From positions 6,067,501 through 6,131,500 of the forward strand of contig NZ_CP018846.1 in NCBI RefSeq assembly GCF_002025705.1: DNA of 64,000 bases. Direction: 5' to 3'. This document shows, one piece after another, positions 24,149 through 32,846 of this stretch. The stretch comes from Pseudomonas putida (lineage in GTDB: Bacteria; Pseudomonadota; Gammaproteobacteria; Pseudomonadales; Pseudomonadaceae). Under the pieces are notes generated by a model. The model saw only the letters and a list, made by a program, of their open reading frames with translations. It had not been told where the DNA came from and did not search any database. The position numbers and the translations under genes were made by a program. Within the stretch, counting starts at the first letter, position 1. Each line of letters starts with the position of its first letter.

Positions 24149-24625
24149 TCAGTCACGCCAGTGACGGTGCTTGCGGTGGCCATAGTGACGGCCACGGTCA
24201 TAGTGGCGACGGTCGTCGTAGTCACGACGGTAGCGGCGGTCGTCATGGCGCTCGTCTTCATCGGCCTTGTTGCCCATGTAGTTGCCCAGCGCACCACCGG
24301 CACCGCCACCTGCGGCCGCACCAATGTAGCTACCAGTGGTGCCGCCCATCGAGCGACCTACCACGTTACCGCCTGCAGCGCCCAGTGCGCCACCAATGGC
24401 AGCCTCACCACGCTGGCGCTTGTCGGCACCCAGGGCACCGCCCGCCGCGCCGCCCAAGCCTGCGCCAATGGCACCGCCGGTGCTACCACCGATGGAGTTG
24501 CCCACTACGGAGCCGAGTACCCCACCCAATGCGCCGCCAATGCCGGCCTCGGTATTGCCACCGGCCATGGCAACGCCGCTGAGCAAGCTGAAAGACAACA
24601 ACAGAATCGAGGAGTACTTCTTCAT
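24149..24625 (-). CDS. Glycine-zipper envelope protein with His/Arg/Asp-rich tail
   Basis: A 158-residue exported protein: signal peptide at residues 1-21 (LLLSFSLLSGVAMA), then about 90 residues of glycine-zipper repeats (GGALGGVLGSVVGNSIGG and similar), as in Gly-zipper_Omp/YMGG-type outer-membrane-associated proteins, and a highly charged C-terminal tail of about 35 residues dominated by D, R, H and Y. The tail could bind metals or nucleic acid/polyanions but this is speculation. The ATG at 24625 has GAGG at 8 bp; a TTG precedes it. Confidence 0.78.
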   Translation of the reverse strand: MKKYSSILLLSFSLLSGVAMAGGNTEAGIGGALGGVLGSVVGNSIGGSTGGAIGAGLGGAAGGALGADKRQRGEAAIGGALGAAGGNVVGRSMGGTTGSYIGAAAGGGAGGALGNYMGNKADEDERHDDRRYRRDYDDRRHYDRGRHYGHRKHRHWRD

Positions 24626-24743
24626 CAAGAGAGCCTCAGAGGGATGACGAGGGCGAATTTGAGGCTACGAAGGGCGGCTGGCAACGAAAATCCGACGAGT
24701 AACACGAGTTGTACACAATTCTCTAAGTTGCTGTATTTGCAGT

Positions 24744-24823
24744 GAAACTTTATCGTTTTTCGCTTGTCAGAGCTTATTGTGACAAAGCCCTGGACCTTGC
24801 GGTTCAGGGCTTTTTTCGTTTTT
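24744..24823 (+). ncRNA. Candidate small RNA ending in a strong terminator
   Basis: A perfect 13-bp stem (24784-24813, loop TTGC, one GU pair) followed by T6-CG-T5 is oriented rightward, yet no rightward gene lies upstream: the flanking genes both run leftward. Two possible promoters precede it: TTGTAC/TGTATT with 17-bp spacing (24709-24737) or TTGCTG/TATCGT with 17 bp (24728-24756). A transcript of about 60-80 nt is therefore possible. The same hairpin could instead protect the 3' end of the leftward formate dehydrogenase mRNA, where it has only three U after the stem. Confidence 0.35.
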
Positions 24824-24839
24824 GCCGGGCTACTTTTAC

Positions 24840-27185
24840 TTACAGGATCCGGCCATCGTCGCGCGCTCGTTCCAGCTTGATGGCAACGAATTTGGACGTC
24901 GGCGTATGGCTGCCGTCGCCGATGCTTTCCAGCGGAATCAGCGGGTTCACTTCCGGATAGTACGCCGCTGCCTGCCCGGCAGGGATGTCGAATGCCAGTA
25001 AAGTGAAGCCATGCACGCGGCGCACATGTTCATCGCCCCACAACGAGACGATGTCGACCTTCTGGCCCGGTTGGAAGCCCAGGCGCATGATGTCGGCCTC
25101 GTTGGCGAACAGCACCTCGCGCTGGCCACGCACGCCGCGGTAGCGGTCGTCCAAACCATAGATGGTGGTGTTGTACTGATCGTGGGAGCGCATCGACTGC
25201 ATGATCAGGTCCGGCAACTGGCCGCTGGCGCGCACACGTTCGTCGATCAGGGTGTCGGGTAGCAGGTTGGCCTTGAAGTTGGCGCGGCCAGTGGTGGTTT
25301 TCCACTGGCGGCTGGCGGCGCTGTTGCCCAGGTAGAAACCGCCTGGGTGGGCCAGGCGCTGGTTGAAGTCGGCAAAGCCGGCAATGGTGTCGCCGATCAG
25401 GTCGCGGATGCGAGCGTAATCAGCCACCAGCCAGTGCCAGTCCACCGGTTGCTTGCCCAAGGTGGCGGCCGCGATACCGGCAACCACGGCAGGTTCCGAG
25501 CGCATCTGGGTCGACAGCGGCTTGAGTTGGCCATTGGAGGCGTGGACCATGCTGAACGAATCTTCCACGGTGACTGCCTGCGGCCCATCAGCCTGCAGGT
25601 CGATGTCGGTGCGGCCCAGGCACGGCAGGATCAGTGCCTGCTTGCCGTGAATCAGGTGGCTGCGGTTGAGTTTGGTGCTGATGTGCACGGTCAGTTCGCA
25701 GTTGCGCAGGGCCTGGGCGGTACGTTCGGTGTCCGGGGTGGCCTGGGCGAAGTTGCCGCCAAGGCCGATGAACACTTTCGCACGGCCGTCGAGCATGGCG
25801 TGGATCGCTTCGACGGTGTTGTGGCCGTTGTGCCGTGGCACCGGGAAGTTGAAGCGCTTTTCGATGGCATCGAGCAGGGCCACCGGCGGGCGCTCGTTGA
25901 TGCCCATGGTGCGGTCGCCCTGCACGTTGCTGTGGCCACGTACTGGGCACAGGCCGGCACCCGGGGCGCCAATGTTGCCGCGCAGCATCTGCAGGTTGAC
26001 GATTTCCTGGATGGTCGGTACCGAATGGCGGTGCTGGGTGATGCCCATTGCCCAGCACATGATCACCCGCTTGCCGCGGCAGTACATGCGTGCAGCCAGT
26101 TCGATGTCGGCCAGTGTTAGGCCGGATTGCTCCTGGATGTGCTCCCACGAGGTGGCGTCTACCGCTGCCAGGTAAGCCTCCACGCCATGGCCATGCTCGG
26201 CGATGAACACATGGTCGAACACCGCCGGCTCGCCCTTGGCCTGCGCTTCGCGCTCCCATTGCAGGACGAACTTGGCCATGCCACGCAGCATTGCCATGTC
26301 GCCGCCCAGCGCCGGGCGGAAGAACGCGGTGTTGGTCGGGCGGTCACTGTTGGTCAGCATCTCCAGCGGGTTCTGCGGGTGCTGGAAGCGCTCGAGGCCA
26401 CGCTCCTTGAGCGGGTTGACGCAGACCACCTGGGCGCCACGTTTCACCGCGTCGCGCAGTGGGTCGAGCATGCGCGGGTGGTTGGTACCGGGGTTTTGGC
26501 CCCAGACGAAGATCGCGTCGGCGTGCTCGAAGTCGTCATACGTGACGGTGCCCTTGCCGACCCCCACGCTCTGGCCCAGGGCCACGCCGCTGGCTTCGTG
26601 GCACATGTTCGAACAGTCGGGGAAGTTGTTGGTGCCGTAGGCGCGCACGAACAGCTGATACAGGTAGGCCGCTTCGTTGCTGGCACGGCCAGAGGTGTAG
26701 AACTCGGCCTGGTCAGGGGTGGCCAGCTTGTTCAGCTCACGGGCGATCAGGGCGTAGGCGGCCTCCCAGGCGATTGGCTGGTAGCGATCGCTTAGAGGGT
26801 CGTAGACCATCGGCTCGGTAAGGCGGCCCTGATACTCGAGCCAGTAGTCACTTTGCTGCAGCAGTGCGCTGACGCTATAGCGGGCGAAGAACGCCGCATC
26901 GACGAGGCGTTTGGTGGCCTCCCAGTTGACCGCCTTGGCGCCGTTCTCGCAAAACTTGACCATGCCGCTCTCGGGCGAATCGCCCCAGGCGCAGCCAGGG
27001 CAGTCGAAGCCGCCGTTCTGGTTGGTCTTGAGCAAGGCGCGGATGTTCTTCAGCGCGTTGTCGCTGCCGACCCAGGCCTTGGCCACGCTGCGCAGCGCGC
27101 CCCAGCCGCCGGCGGGGCCGTGGTAGGGCTGGTAGCGAGGGGTGGAGGCTGGGGCGTTGTCCGGAAGTTGCTGGTACGAGGTCAC
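24840..27185 (-). CDS. FdhF/YdeP-family molybdopterin oxidoreductase (formate dehydrogenase alpha-like)
   Basis: A 781-residue molybdopterin-dependent oxidoreductase of the YdeP/FdhF family. The N-terminal cofactor/Fe-S region has CPGCAWGD (about residue 57) and FCENGAKAV; the central and C-terminal parts have the bis-MGD-binding domains (VRGHSNVQGDRTMG, GLGGNFAQATPD). There is no TAT signal, so it is cytoplasmic. I use the GTG at 27185 (MTSYQQLPDNAP...), 5 bp after the fdhD stop; the larger open frame upstream overlaps fdhD. With fdhD it forms a two-gene operon. Formate as substrate is by annotation tradition; in E. coli YdeP is tied to acid resistance. Confidence 0.88.
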   Translation of the reverse strand: MTSYQQLPDNAPASTPRYQPYHGPAGGWGALRSVAKAWVGSDNALKNIRALLKTNQNGGFDCPGCAWGDSPESGMVKFCENGAKAVNWEATKRLVDAAFFARYSVSALLQQSDYWLEYQGRLTEPMVYDPLSDRYQPIAWEAAYALIARELNKLATPDQAEFYTSGRASNEAAYLYQLFVRAYGTNNFPDCSNMCHEASGVALGQSVGVGKGTVTYDDFEHADAIFVWGQNPGTNHPRMLDPLRDAVKRGAQVVCVNPLKERGLERFQHPQNPLEMLTNSDRPTNTAFFRPALGGDMAMLRGMAKFVLQWEREAQAKGEPAVFDHVFIAEHGHGVEAYLAAVDATSWEHIQEQSGLTLADIELAARMYCRGKRVIMCWAMGITQHRHSVPTIQEIVNLQMLRGNIGAPGAGLCPVRGHSNVQGDRTMGINERPPVALLDAIEKRFNFPVPRHNGHNTVEAIHAMLDGRAKVFIGLGGNFAQATPDTERTAQALRNCELTVHISTKLNRSHLIHGKQALILPCLGRTDIDLQADGPQAVTVEDSFSMVHASNGQLKPLSTQMRSEPAVVAGIAAATLGKQPVDWHWLVADYARIRDLIGDTIAGFADFNQRLAHPGGFYLGNSAASRQWKTTTGRANFKANLLPDTLIDERVRASGQLPDLIMQSMRSHDQYNTTIYGLDDRYRGVRGQREVLFANEADIMRLGFQPGQKVDIVSLWGDEHVRRVHGFTLLAFDIPAGQAAAYYPEVNPLIPLESIGDGSHTPTSKFVAIKLERARDDGRIL

Positions 27186-27190
27186 GACTG

Positions 27191-28021
27191 TTACGACTCC
27201 GCCGCTGGGCTGTAGACCCGCGGTGCACTGTGTTTGGGCAGATGGATGAGGTTGAGGTTGTGCTTGCGCGCCCATTGCAGGGCAAGGCCGGTGGGCGCCG
27301 AAAGGCTGACCAGTGTCTGGATGCCGGCGCGCAGCACTTTCTGGATCAGCTCCAGGCTGCAGCGGCTGGTGACGATGGCCAGGCCGCCCTCGGTGCTGAT
27401 GCCTTGACGCAGCAGGGCGCCGATCAGCTTGTCGAGGGCGTTGTGCCGGCCGATATCTTCGCGGCCCATTAGCAATTCGCCTTGGGCGTTCATGAACAGG
27501 GCTGCGTGTACGGCACCGCAGTGCTGGCCCAGCGGGGTGAACGCATCGATGCGCTCGCGCAGGCCCGCCAGCCATTGCGCTGGGGGCAGCGGGGCGCCAG
27601 GCAATGCGGTCAGTTCCGGCAGCGCCTGCTCCAGGGCTTCCACCCCGCACAGGCCGCAGCCGCTGGTACCGGCCAATTGGCGTCGCTGGTTTTTCAGGTT
27701 CCAGAACGCACGGCTGGAGATCTCCAGGTCGGCATACATCGCCGAGCCGCTGCCGGAAAGTTTCAGGTCATAGATTTCCGCCGTGCCTTCGACGATGCCG
27801 CTGCCGACACTGAAGCCGACCGCGAAGTCCTCCAGGTCGGTGGGGCTGACCAGCATCACCGCCTGGTTCAGGCCGTTGTAGGCAATGGCCAGGGCGACTT
27901 CTTCGGCCAGCGGCGTGCAGGCGCGCTCGCCGTCGCTGAGCTGGACGTAGTCGTAGGTATTGCTGGCGGCGGGCAAGGCCAGAGGCATGGAGGCCGCGCA
28001 GACCGGAGGTTTGCTTTGCAT
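27191..28021 (-). CDS. fdhD: Formate dehydrogenase sulfurtransferase FdhD
   Basis: A 276-residue accessory protein that passes sulfur from IscS to the molybdenum cofactor before insertion into formate dehydrogenase. The catalytic CxxC is visible as GTSGCGLCGVEALEQ (about residues 139-153), and the C-terminal DIGRHNALDKLIGALL is a family hallmark. It lies immediately upstream of the YdeP-type enzyme it presumably matures. Confidence 0.94.
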   Translation of the reverse strand: MQSKPPVCAASMPLALPAASNTYDYVQLSDGERACTPLAEEVALAIAYNGLNQAVMLVSPTDLEDFAVGFSVGSGIVEGTAEIYDLKLSGSGSAMYADLEISSRAFWNLKNQRRQLAGTSGCGLCGVEALEQALPELTALPGAPLPPAQWLAGLRERIDAFTPLGQHCGAVHAALFMNAQGELLMGREDIGRHNALDKLIGALLRQGISTEGGLAIVTSRCSLELIQKVLRAGIQTLVSLSAPTGLALQWARKHNLNLIHLPKHSAPRVYSPAAES

Positions 28022-28198
28022 CGGAGGCTGACTACCGGCGGCTGTTTGATATCACCAAGCCTAGGCTTGTGGGCCGGTCGCGTCTAATCGCTAGGGTCTA
28101 TGCCTTGATAGACCGCGTCGATTGGTCGCAGTGGGGCGGGCGGGGCAATCCTGGCCTAGACTCCTTGCTCCGAGGTTAACGTCAACAAGGAGCGCGTC

Positions 28199-28636
28199 AT
28201 GAGCCTGTTCAGTTTCGTGAAGGAAGCCGGCGAGAAGTTGATCGACCTGCTGACTCCCGGCAACGCCAATGCCGAAGAGCAGCTGAAGAAACACGTGGAA
28301 AGTGTCGGCCTGGGCAACCCGAACATCTCGGCCACTGTAGAGGGTGACAAGGTCATTCTCAAGGGCGAGGTGGCCAGCCAGGAGGAGAAAGAGAAGATCA
28401 TTCTCGCCGCAGGCAACATCGAAGGGGTGGCCAGCGTCGACGATCAGATCACCGTGACCGGGCCGGTCGTGGCGGCGGCAAGGTTCGTTACCGTGAAGAA
28501 GGGTGACACGCTGTCGGCGATTGCGGTGGTCGCGTATGGCAAGGCCGATTACAACAAGATTTTCGAGGCCAACAAGCCGATGCTCAAGCACCCGGACAAG
28601 ATTTATCCGGGGCAGGTGCTGCGTATTCCAGACTGA
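28199..28636 (+). CDS. kbp: BON/LysM potassium-binding protein (Kbp/YgaU-like)
   Basis: A 145-residue cytoplasmic protein with an N-terminal BON domain (about residues 25-90) and a C-terminal LysM domain (VTVKKGDTLSAIAVVAYGKADYNKIFEAN, about 97-144). E. coli YgaU/Kbp binds K+ through this arrangement. No signal peptide. The ATG follows AAGGAG. It is monocistronic and ends at a REP pair. Confidence 0.9.
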   Translation: MSLFSFVKEAGEKLIDLLTPGNANAEEQLKKHVESVGLGNPNISATVEGDKVILKGEVASQEEKEKIILAAGNIEGVASVDDQITVTGPVVAAARFVTVKKGDTLSAIAVVAYGKADYNKIFEANKPMLKHPDKIYPGQVLRIPD

Positions 28637-28652
28637 TCTCTGCTGCCTGGTC

Positions 28653-28729
28653 CGGCCCTATCGCGGATAAATCCGCTCCTACAGGAGATTGCGAGTCTCT
28701 GTAGGAGCGGATTTATCCGCGAAGGGCCC
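28653..28729. repeat. REP palindrome pair (GCGGATAAATCCGC core)
   Basis: Inverted copies of TATCGCGGATAAATCCGCTC and GAGCGGATTTATCCGCGA around a 20-bp spacer. The right end abuts the stop of the leftward yrfG gene, so the element may double as its 3' end. Confidence 0.85.
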
Positions 28730-29392
28730 TCACAGGCCAACCAGCAACTCCCGGTAATCTTCGACCGCCGCGAACTCTTCGGTATCACGCGGCTGCGCCT
28801 TGCTGTCTGGCTGGCGTACCGCCAGCAGATGCCCTACGCCAAACCGCCGCGCGCTGCGCAGGATGGCCAGGGTGTCGTCGATGAACAGGCTGCGCTGCGG
28901 ATCAAAACCGATATCCGCCTGCAAGGCATCCCAGAACTGCGGGTTCTCCTTTGGAAAACCGTAATCGTGCGAGCTGATCAGCCGCTCGAAATACGGTGCC
29001 AGTTCCACCCGCTCCAACTTCAGCGACAGTGAATCGCGGTGGGCATTGGTGATCATCACCACGCGCTTGCCCGCCTTGCGGATGGCCGCGAGGAAGGTAT
29101 CGGCATCGGGCCGCAGGGCGATCAGGTCGGCGATTTCACGCTTGAGGTCGCGAATCGGCAGTTTCAGCTCGCGGCTCCAGAAGTCCAGGCAATACCAGTT
29201 GAGGGTGCCGGCGTTGCGCTCGAACAGTGGTTGCAGTTCCAGTTCCGCCATGGCCCGGCTCACCCCGTGCAGCTCGGCGTAGCGCTGGGGCAGGTGGTCG
29301 AGCCAGAAACGGTTGTCGTAGTGCAGGTCGAGCAGGGTGCCGTCCATGTCCAGCAGGACGGTATCGATGGCGGACCAGGGAAGAACAGGCAT
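28730..29392 (-). CDS. yrfG: GMP/IMP nucleotidase YrfG (HAD family)
   Basis: A 220-residue HAD-superfamily phosphatase. Motif I is VLLDMDGTLLDL with nucleophile D15 and D17; motif II/III regions (VVMITNAHRDS; LFIDDTLAILRSARRFG) are present. E. coli YrfG dephosphorylates GMP and IMP. It is divergent from nudE, another nucleotide-clearing enzyme, across 64 bp. Confidence 0.9.
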   Translation of the reverse strand: MPVLPWSAIDTVLLDMDGTLLDLHYDNRFWLDHLPQRYAELHGVSRAMAELELQPLFERNAGTLNWYCLDFWSRELKLPIRDLKREIADLIALRPDADTFLAAIRKAGKRVVMITNAHRDSLSLKLERVELAPYFERLISSHDYGFPKENPQFWDALQADIGFDPQRSLFIDDTLAILRSARRFGVGHLLAVRQPDSKAQPRDTEEFAAVEDYRELLVGL

Positions 29393-29456
29393 GGGAAACT
29401 CTCGTTCAGTCGGCTAGCCACGGTATAGTAACGCGTTCACGCCAAGGAGCCGCCCC

Positions 29457-30019
29457 ATGCGCCAGAAACCCACCGTCCTCAGCCGCGAAATCGTCGCCAG
29501 CAGCCGCCTGTTCCGGGTTGAGGCCGTGCAACTGCGCTTCAGCAATGGCAACGAGCGCACCTATGAGCGCCTGGTTGGCCGTGGCAATGGCTACGGCGCG
29601 GTGATGATCGTGGCCATGCTCGATGCCGAGCACGCGGTGCTGGTGGAGGAATACTGCGGCGGCACTGATGAATACGAGCTGTCGTTGCCCAAAGGCCTGA
29701 TCGAGCCGGGTGAAGACGTGCTGGCCGCCGCCGACCGTGAGCTCAAGGAAGAAGCCGGCTTTGGCGCTCGCCAGCTGGAGCACCTGACCGAGCTGTCGCT
29801 GTCGCCTGGCTACATGAGCCAGAAGATCCAGGTGGTGCTGGCCAGCGACCTCTACGAGGAGCGCCTGGAGGGTGATGAGCCGGAGCCCATGCGGGTCGAC
29901 AAGGTCAACTTGCGCGAGCTTGCGGCTCTGGCCATGCACCCACAGTTCAGCGAGGGGCGGGCGCTGGCGGCGCTGTACCTGGCCCGCGACCTGCTGATCC
30001 AGCGGGGGCTGCTCGAAGC

Positions 30020-30023
<4 letters not shown>
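29457..30023 (+). CDS. nudE: ADP compounds hydrolase NudE (Nudix)
   Basis: A 188-residue Nudix hydrolase that cleaves ADP-ribose, NADH and diadenosine compounds. The Nudix box is complete: G-LIEPG-E-DVLAAAD-RELKEEAG (starting near residue 82). The ATG follows AAGGAG. Its stop overlaps the cysQ ATG by 4 bp. Confidence 0.94.
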
Positions 30024-30838
<815 letters not shown>

Positions 30839-30849
30839 TCGCGGCCCTC

Positions 30850-30968
30850 GTGGGAGCGGCCTTGCGTCGCGAAAGGGCTGCGTAGCAGCCCCGGCGATTC
30901 ATGCTTTTGCAATAAGATCCTGGGGCCGCTGCGCGCCCCTTTCGCGACGCAAGGCCGCTCCCACAGGG
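30850..30968. repeat. REP palindrome pair (GGCCTTGCGTCGCG type)
   Basis: The left arm GGGAGCGGCCTTGCGTCGCG and right arm CGCGACGCAAGGCCGCTCCC are inverted. The third position differs from the pair at 23.2 kb (GTGTCG to GCGTCG), and the change is mirrored in both arms. It lies between convergent cysQ and the thioesterase. Confidence 0.85.
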
Positions 30969-30984
30969 GGGCGCGCCAGCTTTG

Positions 30985-31440
30985 TCAGCGGTGCAGGACG
31001 TACTGCCCGCTGAAGGTGACGGCGGGCTCGTCAGTGCCGGCATTGCTGACCGTGGTCTGCAGCGTCAGCCGGGCCCGGCCACGGCGCTGATACATCGTCA
31101 GGAACCGCTCCCAGGTCTTGTCGTCCGGCGCCGGGCAACGAGCCACCGCGGTGCCGGTCACCGGTAGCGGATAATTGATCTGGCCTTCCTGAATGACGAT
31201 ATGCCCGTCATCGATCCCCAGTTCGCGCAGGCGCAGGTGCAGCCAGCCCCAACCCACCAGCACAGCGGCGCAGTACAGGCTGCCGCCGAACATGGTGCTT
31301 TTGTGATTGACGTTGGCCGCCAGCGGCAGTTGCAGGCGCAGGGTCTGGGCTTGCCAATCGATGACCTCCAGGCCCATTTCACGGGTCAGTGGAATGTCGC
31401 CGTGCAGCACGGACTGCAGGTATTGGCTATCGGAACTCAT
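30985..31440 (-). CDS. Thioesterase-domain protein (YiiD C-terminal-like)
   Basis: A 151-residue hot-dog protein with the YiiD_C-type stretch NVNHKSTMFGGSLYCAAVLVGW (about residues 41-62), typical of putative thioesterases. Its ATG overlaps the stop of the sigma-54 regulator gene by 4 bp, so it is the last gene of a kinase-regulator-thioesterase operon. The substrate is unknown. A signalling link between the two-component system and the thioesterase is not established. Confidence 0.82.
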   Translation of the reverse strand: MSSDSQYLQSVLHGDIPLTREMGLEVIDWQAQTLRLQLPLAANVNHKSTMFGGSLYCAAVLVGWGWLHLRLRELGIDDGHIVIQEGQINYPLPVTGTAVARCPAPDDKTWERFLTMYQRRGRARLTLQTTVSNAGTDEPAVTFSGQYVLHR

Positions 31441-32846
31441 GGGCGATTTTCCTCGTGGTCGTCACTGCCGCTGCTACCGCCTTCGAAATGCAGGCCGTGC
31501 TTGCGCAGCTTGTCGTGCAGGGTCTTGCGCGGGATGCCGAGGGCTTCGGCGAGGCTGCGCATGGAGCTGTGGGGCTGGGCCAGTTCGGCAGCGATCAGCG
31601 AGCGTTCGAACTGTTCGACCTGTTCGCTGAGATTGCCCAGCAGGATCGGCGCCGCGGTGGCAGCCGCCGCCGGTGCCTGGCCATCGAGGGCCAGCTCAAG
31701 GCCCAGGGCAAAACGTTCGGCGGCGTTTTGCAGTTCGCGCACGTTGCCTGGCCAGTCATGGCGCAGCAGCATGGCCCGCTGGGCAGGTTGCAGGCTGTGA
31801 GGTGGCAGGCCATGGCGCTGGCTGGCGGCATCGGCGAAGTGCTGGAACAACACCAGGATGTCGTCGCCGCGTTCGCGCAAAGGCGGTATGCGCAGCGGCG
31901 CCACGTTCAGGCGGTAGTAAAGGTCGGCGCGGAAGCGGCCCTGGTCGGAGGAGGTGCGCAGGTCTTCCTTGGTGGCTGCGATGACGCGGATGTCCAGCGG
32001 GATAAGCTGGTTGCCACCGAGTCGCTCGACCACCCGCTCCTGCAGCAGGCGCAGCAGCTTCACCTGCACGTCCAGGCTCATGCTCTCGATCTCGTCGAGG
32101 AACAGCGTGCCGCCGTTGGCGAACTCGAACTTGCCGATACGGCGCTTTTGCGCGCCGGTGAAGGCACCTGGCTCGTGGCCGAACAGCTCGCTTTCGACCA
32201 CAGATTCGGCCAGCGCGCCGGCATTGATGGCCACGAATGGGCCTGCGCGGCGGCTGGACAGGTCGTGCAGGGCGCGGGCGACCACTTCTTTGCCGGCACC
32301 GGTTTCACCGAGGATCAGGACGTCGGCGCGGGTGCCCGCCAGGGCGCCAATCTGCTCACGCAGGCGCTGCATCGACGGTGAGTGGCCGACCAGCCGGGTG
32401 GCCAGTTGCTGGCGGTCACTCAGGGCCAGGCGCAGGCTGCGGTTGTCCAGCACCAGGCGGCGCAAGGCCAGAGCCCGGCGCACGCTGTCGAGCAGGGCGT
32501 CGCTGGCAAAGGGCTTCTCCAGGAAGTCGTAAGCGCCCGCGCGCATGGCCTGCACCGCAAGCGGCACATCGCCGTGGCCGGTGATCAGCAGCACCGGCAG
32601 TTCACTGTCGCGGCCGTGCAATTGCTCGAGCAGCTGCAGGCCGTCGATGCCGGGCATGCGGATATCGCTGACCACCACGCCCGGCCAGTCGGGCTCGATG
32701 CGCTCGGCCAGGCCTTGGGCGTCAGCCAGGGCGACCACCTTGAGCCCGGCCAGATCGAGGGTCTGGCTCAGGGCCTGGCGTAGATGTGGGTCGTCATCGA
32801 CCAGGATCACCTGGGCCTGGCTGTCGATGTAAGGCTCGGTCGTCAT
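31437..32846 (-). CDS. Sigma-54-dependent response regulator, DctD/MifR-like
   Basis: A 469-residue NtrC-family activator: receiver domain with D61 (VVVSDIRMPGIDG), AAA+ domain with Walker A GETGAGKE, the sigma-54-contact motif GAFTGA (about residue 222) and GGTLFLDEIE, and a C-terminal Fis-type helix-turn-helix (SSMRSLAEALGIPRKTLHDKL). It should activate sigma-54 promoters in response to the kinase next to it, probably for uptake of a C4- or C5-dicarboxylate or related acid, judged only by family likeness. The target genes are not evident nearby. Confidence 0.9.
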   Translation of the reverse strand: MTTEPYIDSQAQVILVDDDPHLRQALSQTLDLAGLKVVALADAQGLAERIEPDWPGVVVSDIRMPGIDGLQLLEQLHGRDSELPVLLITGHGDVPLAVQAMRAGAYDFLEKPFASDALLDSVRRALALRRLVLDNRSLRLALSDRQQLATRLVGHSPSMQRLREQIGALAGTRADVLILGETGAGKEVVARALHDLSSRRAGPFVAINAGALAESVVESELFGHEPGAFTGAQKRRIGKFEFANGGTLFLDEIESMSLDVQVKLLRLLQERVVERLGGNQLIPLDIRVIAATKEDLRTSSDQGRFRADLYYRLNVAPLRIPPLRERGDDILVLFQHFADAASQRHGLPPHSLQPAQRAMLLRHDWPGNVRELQNAAERFALGLELALDGQAPAAAATAAPILLGNLSEQVEQFERSLIAAELAQPHSSMRSLAEALGIPRKTLHDKLRKHGLHFEGGSSGSDDHEENRP

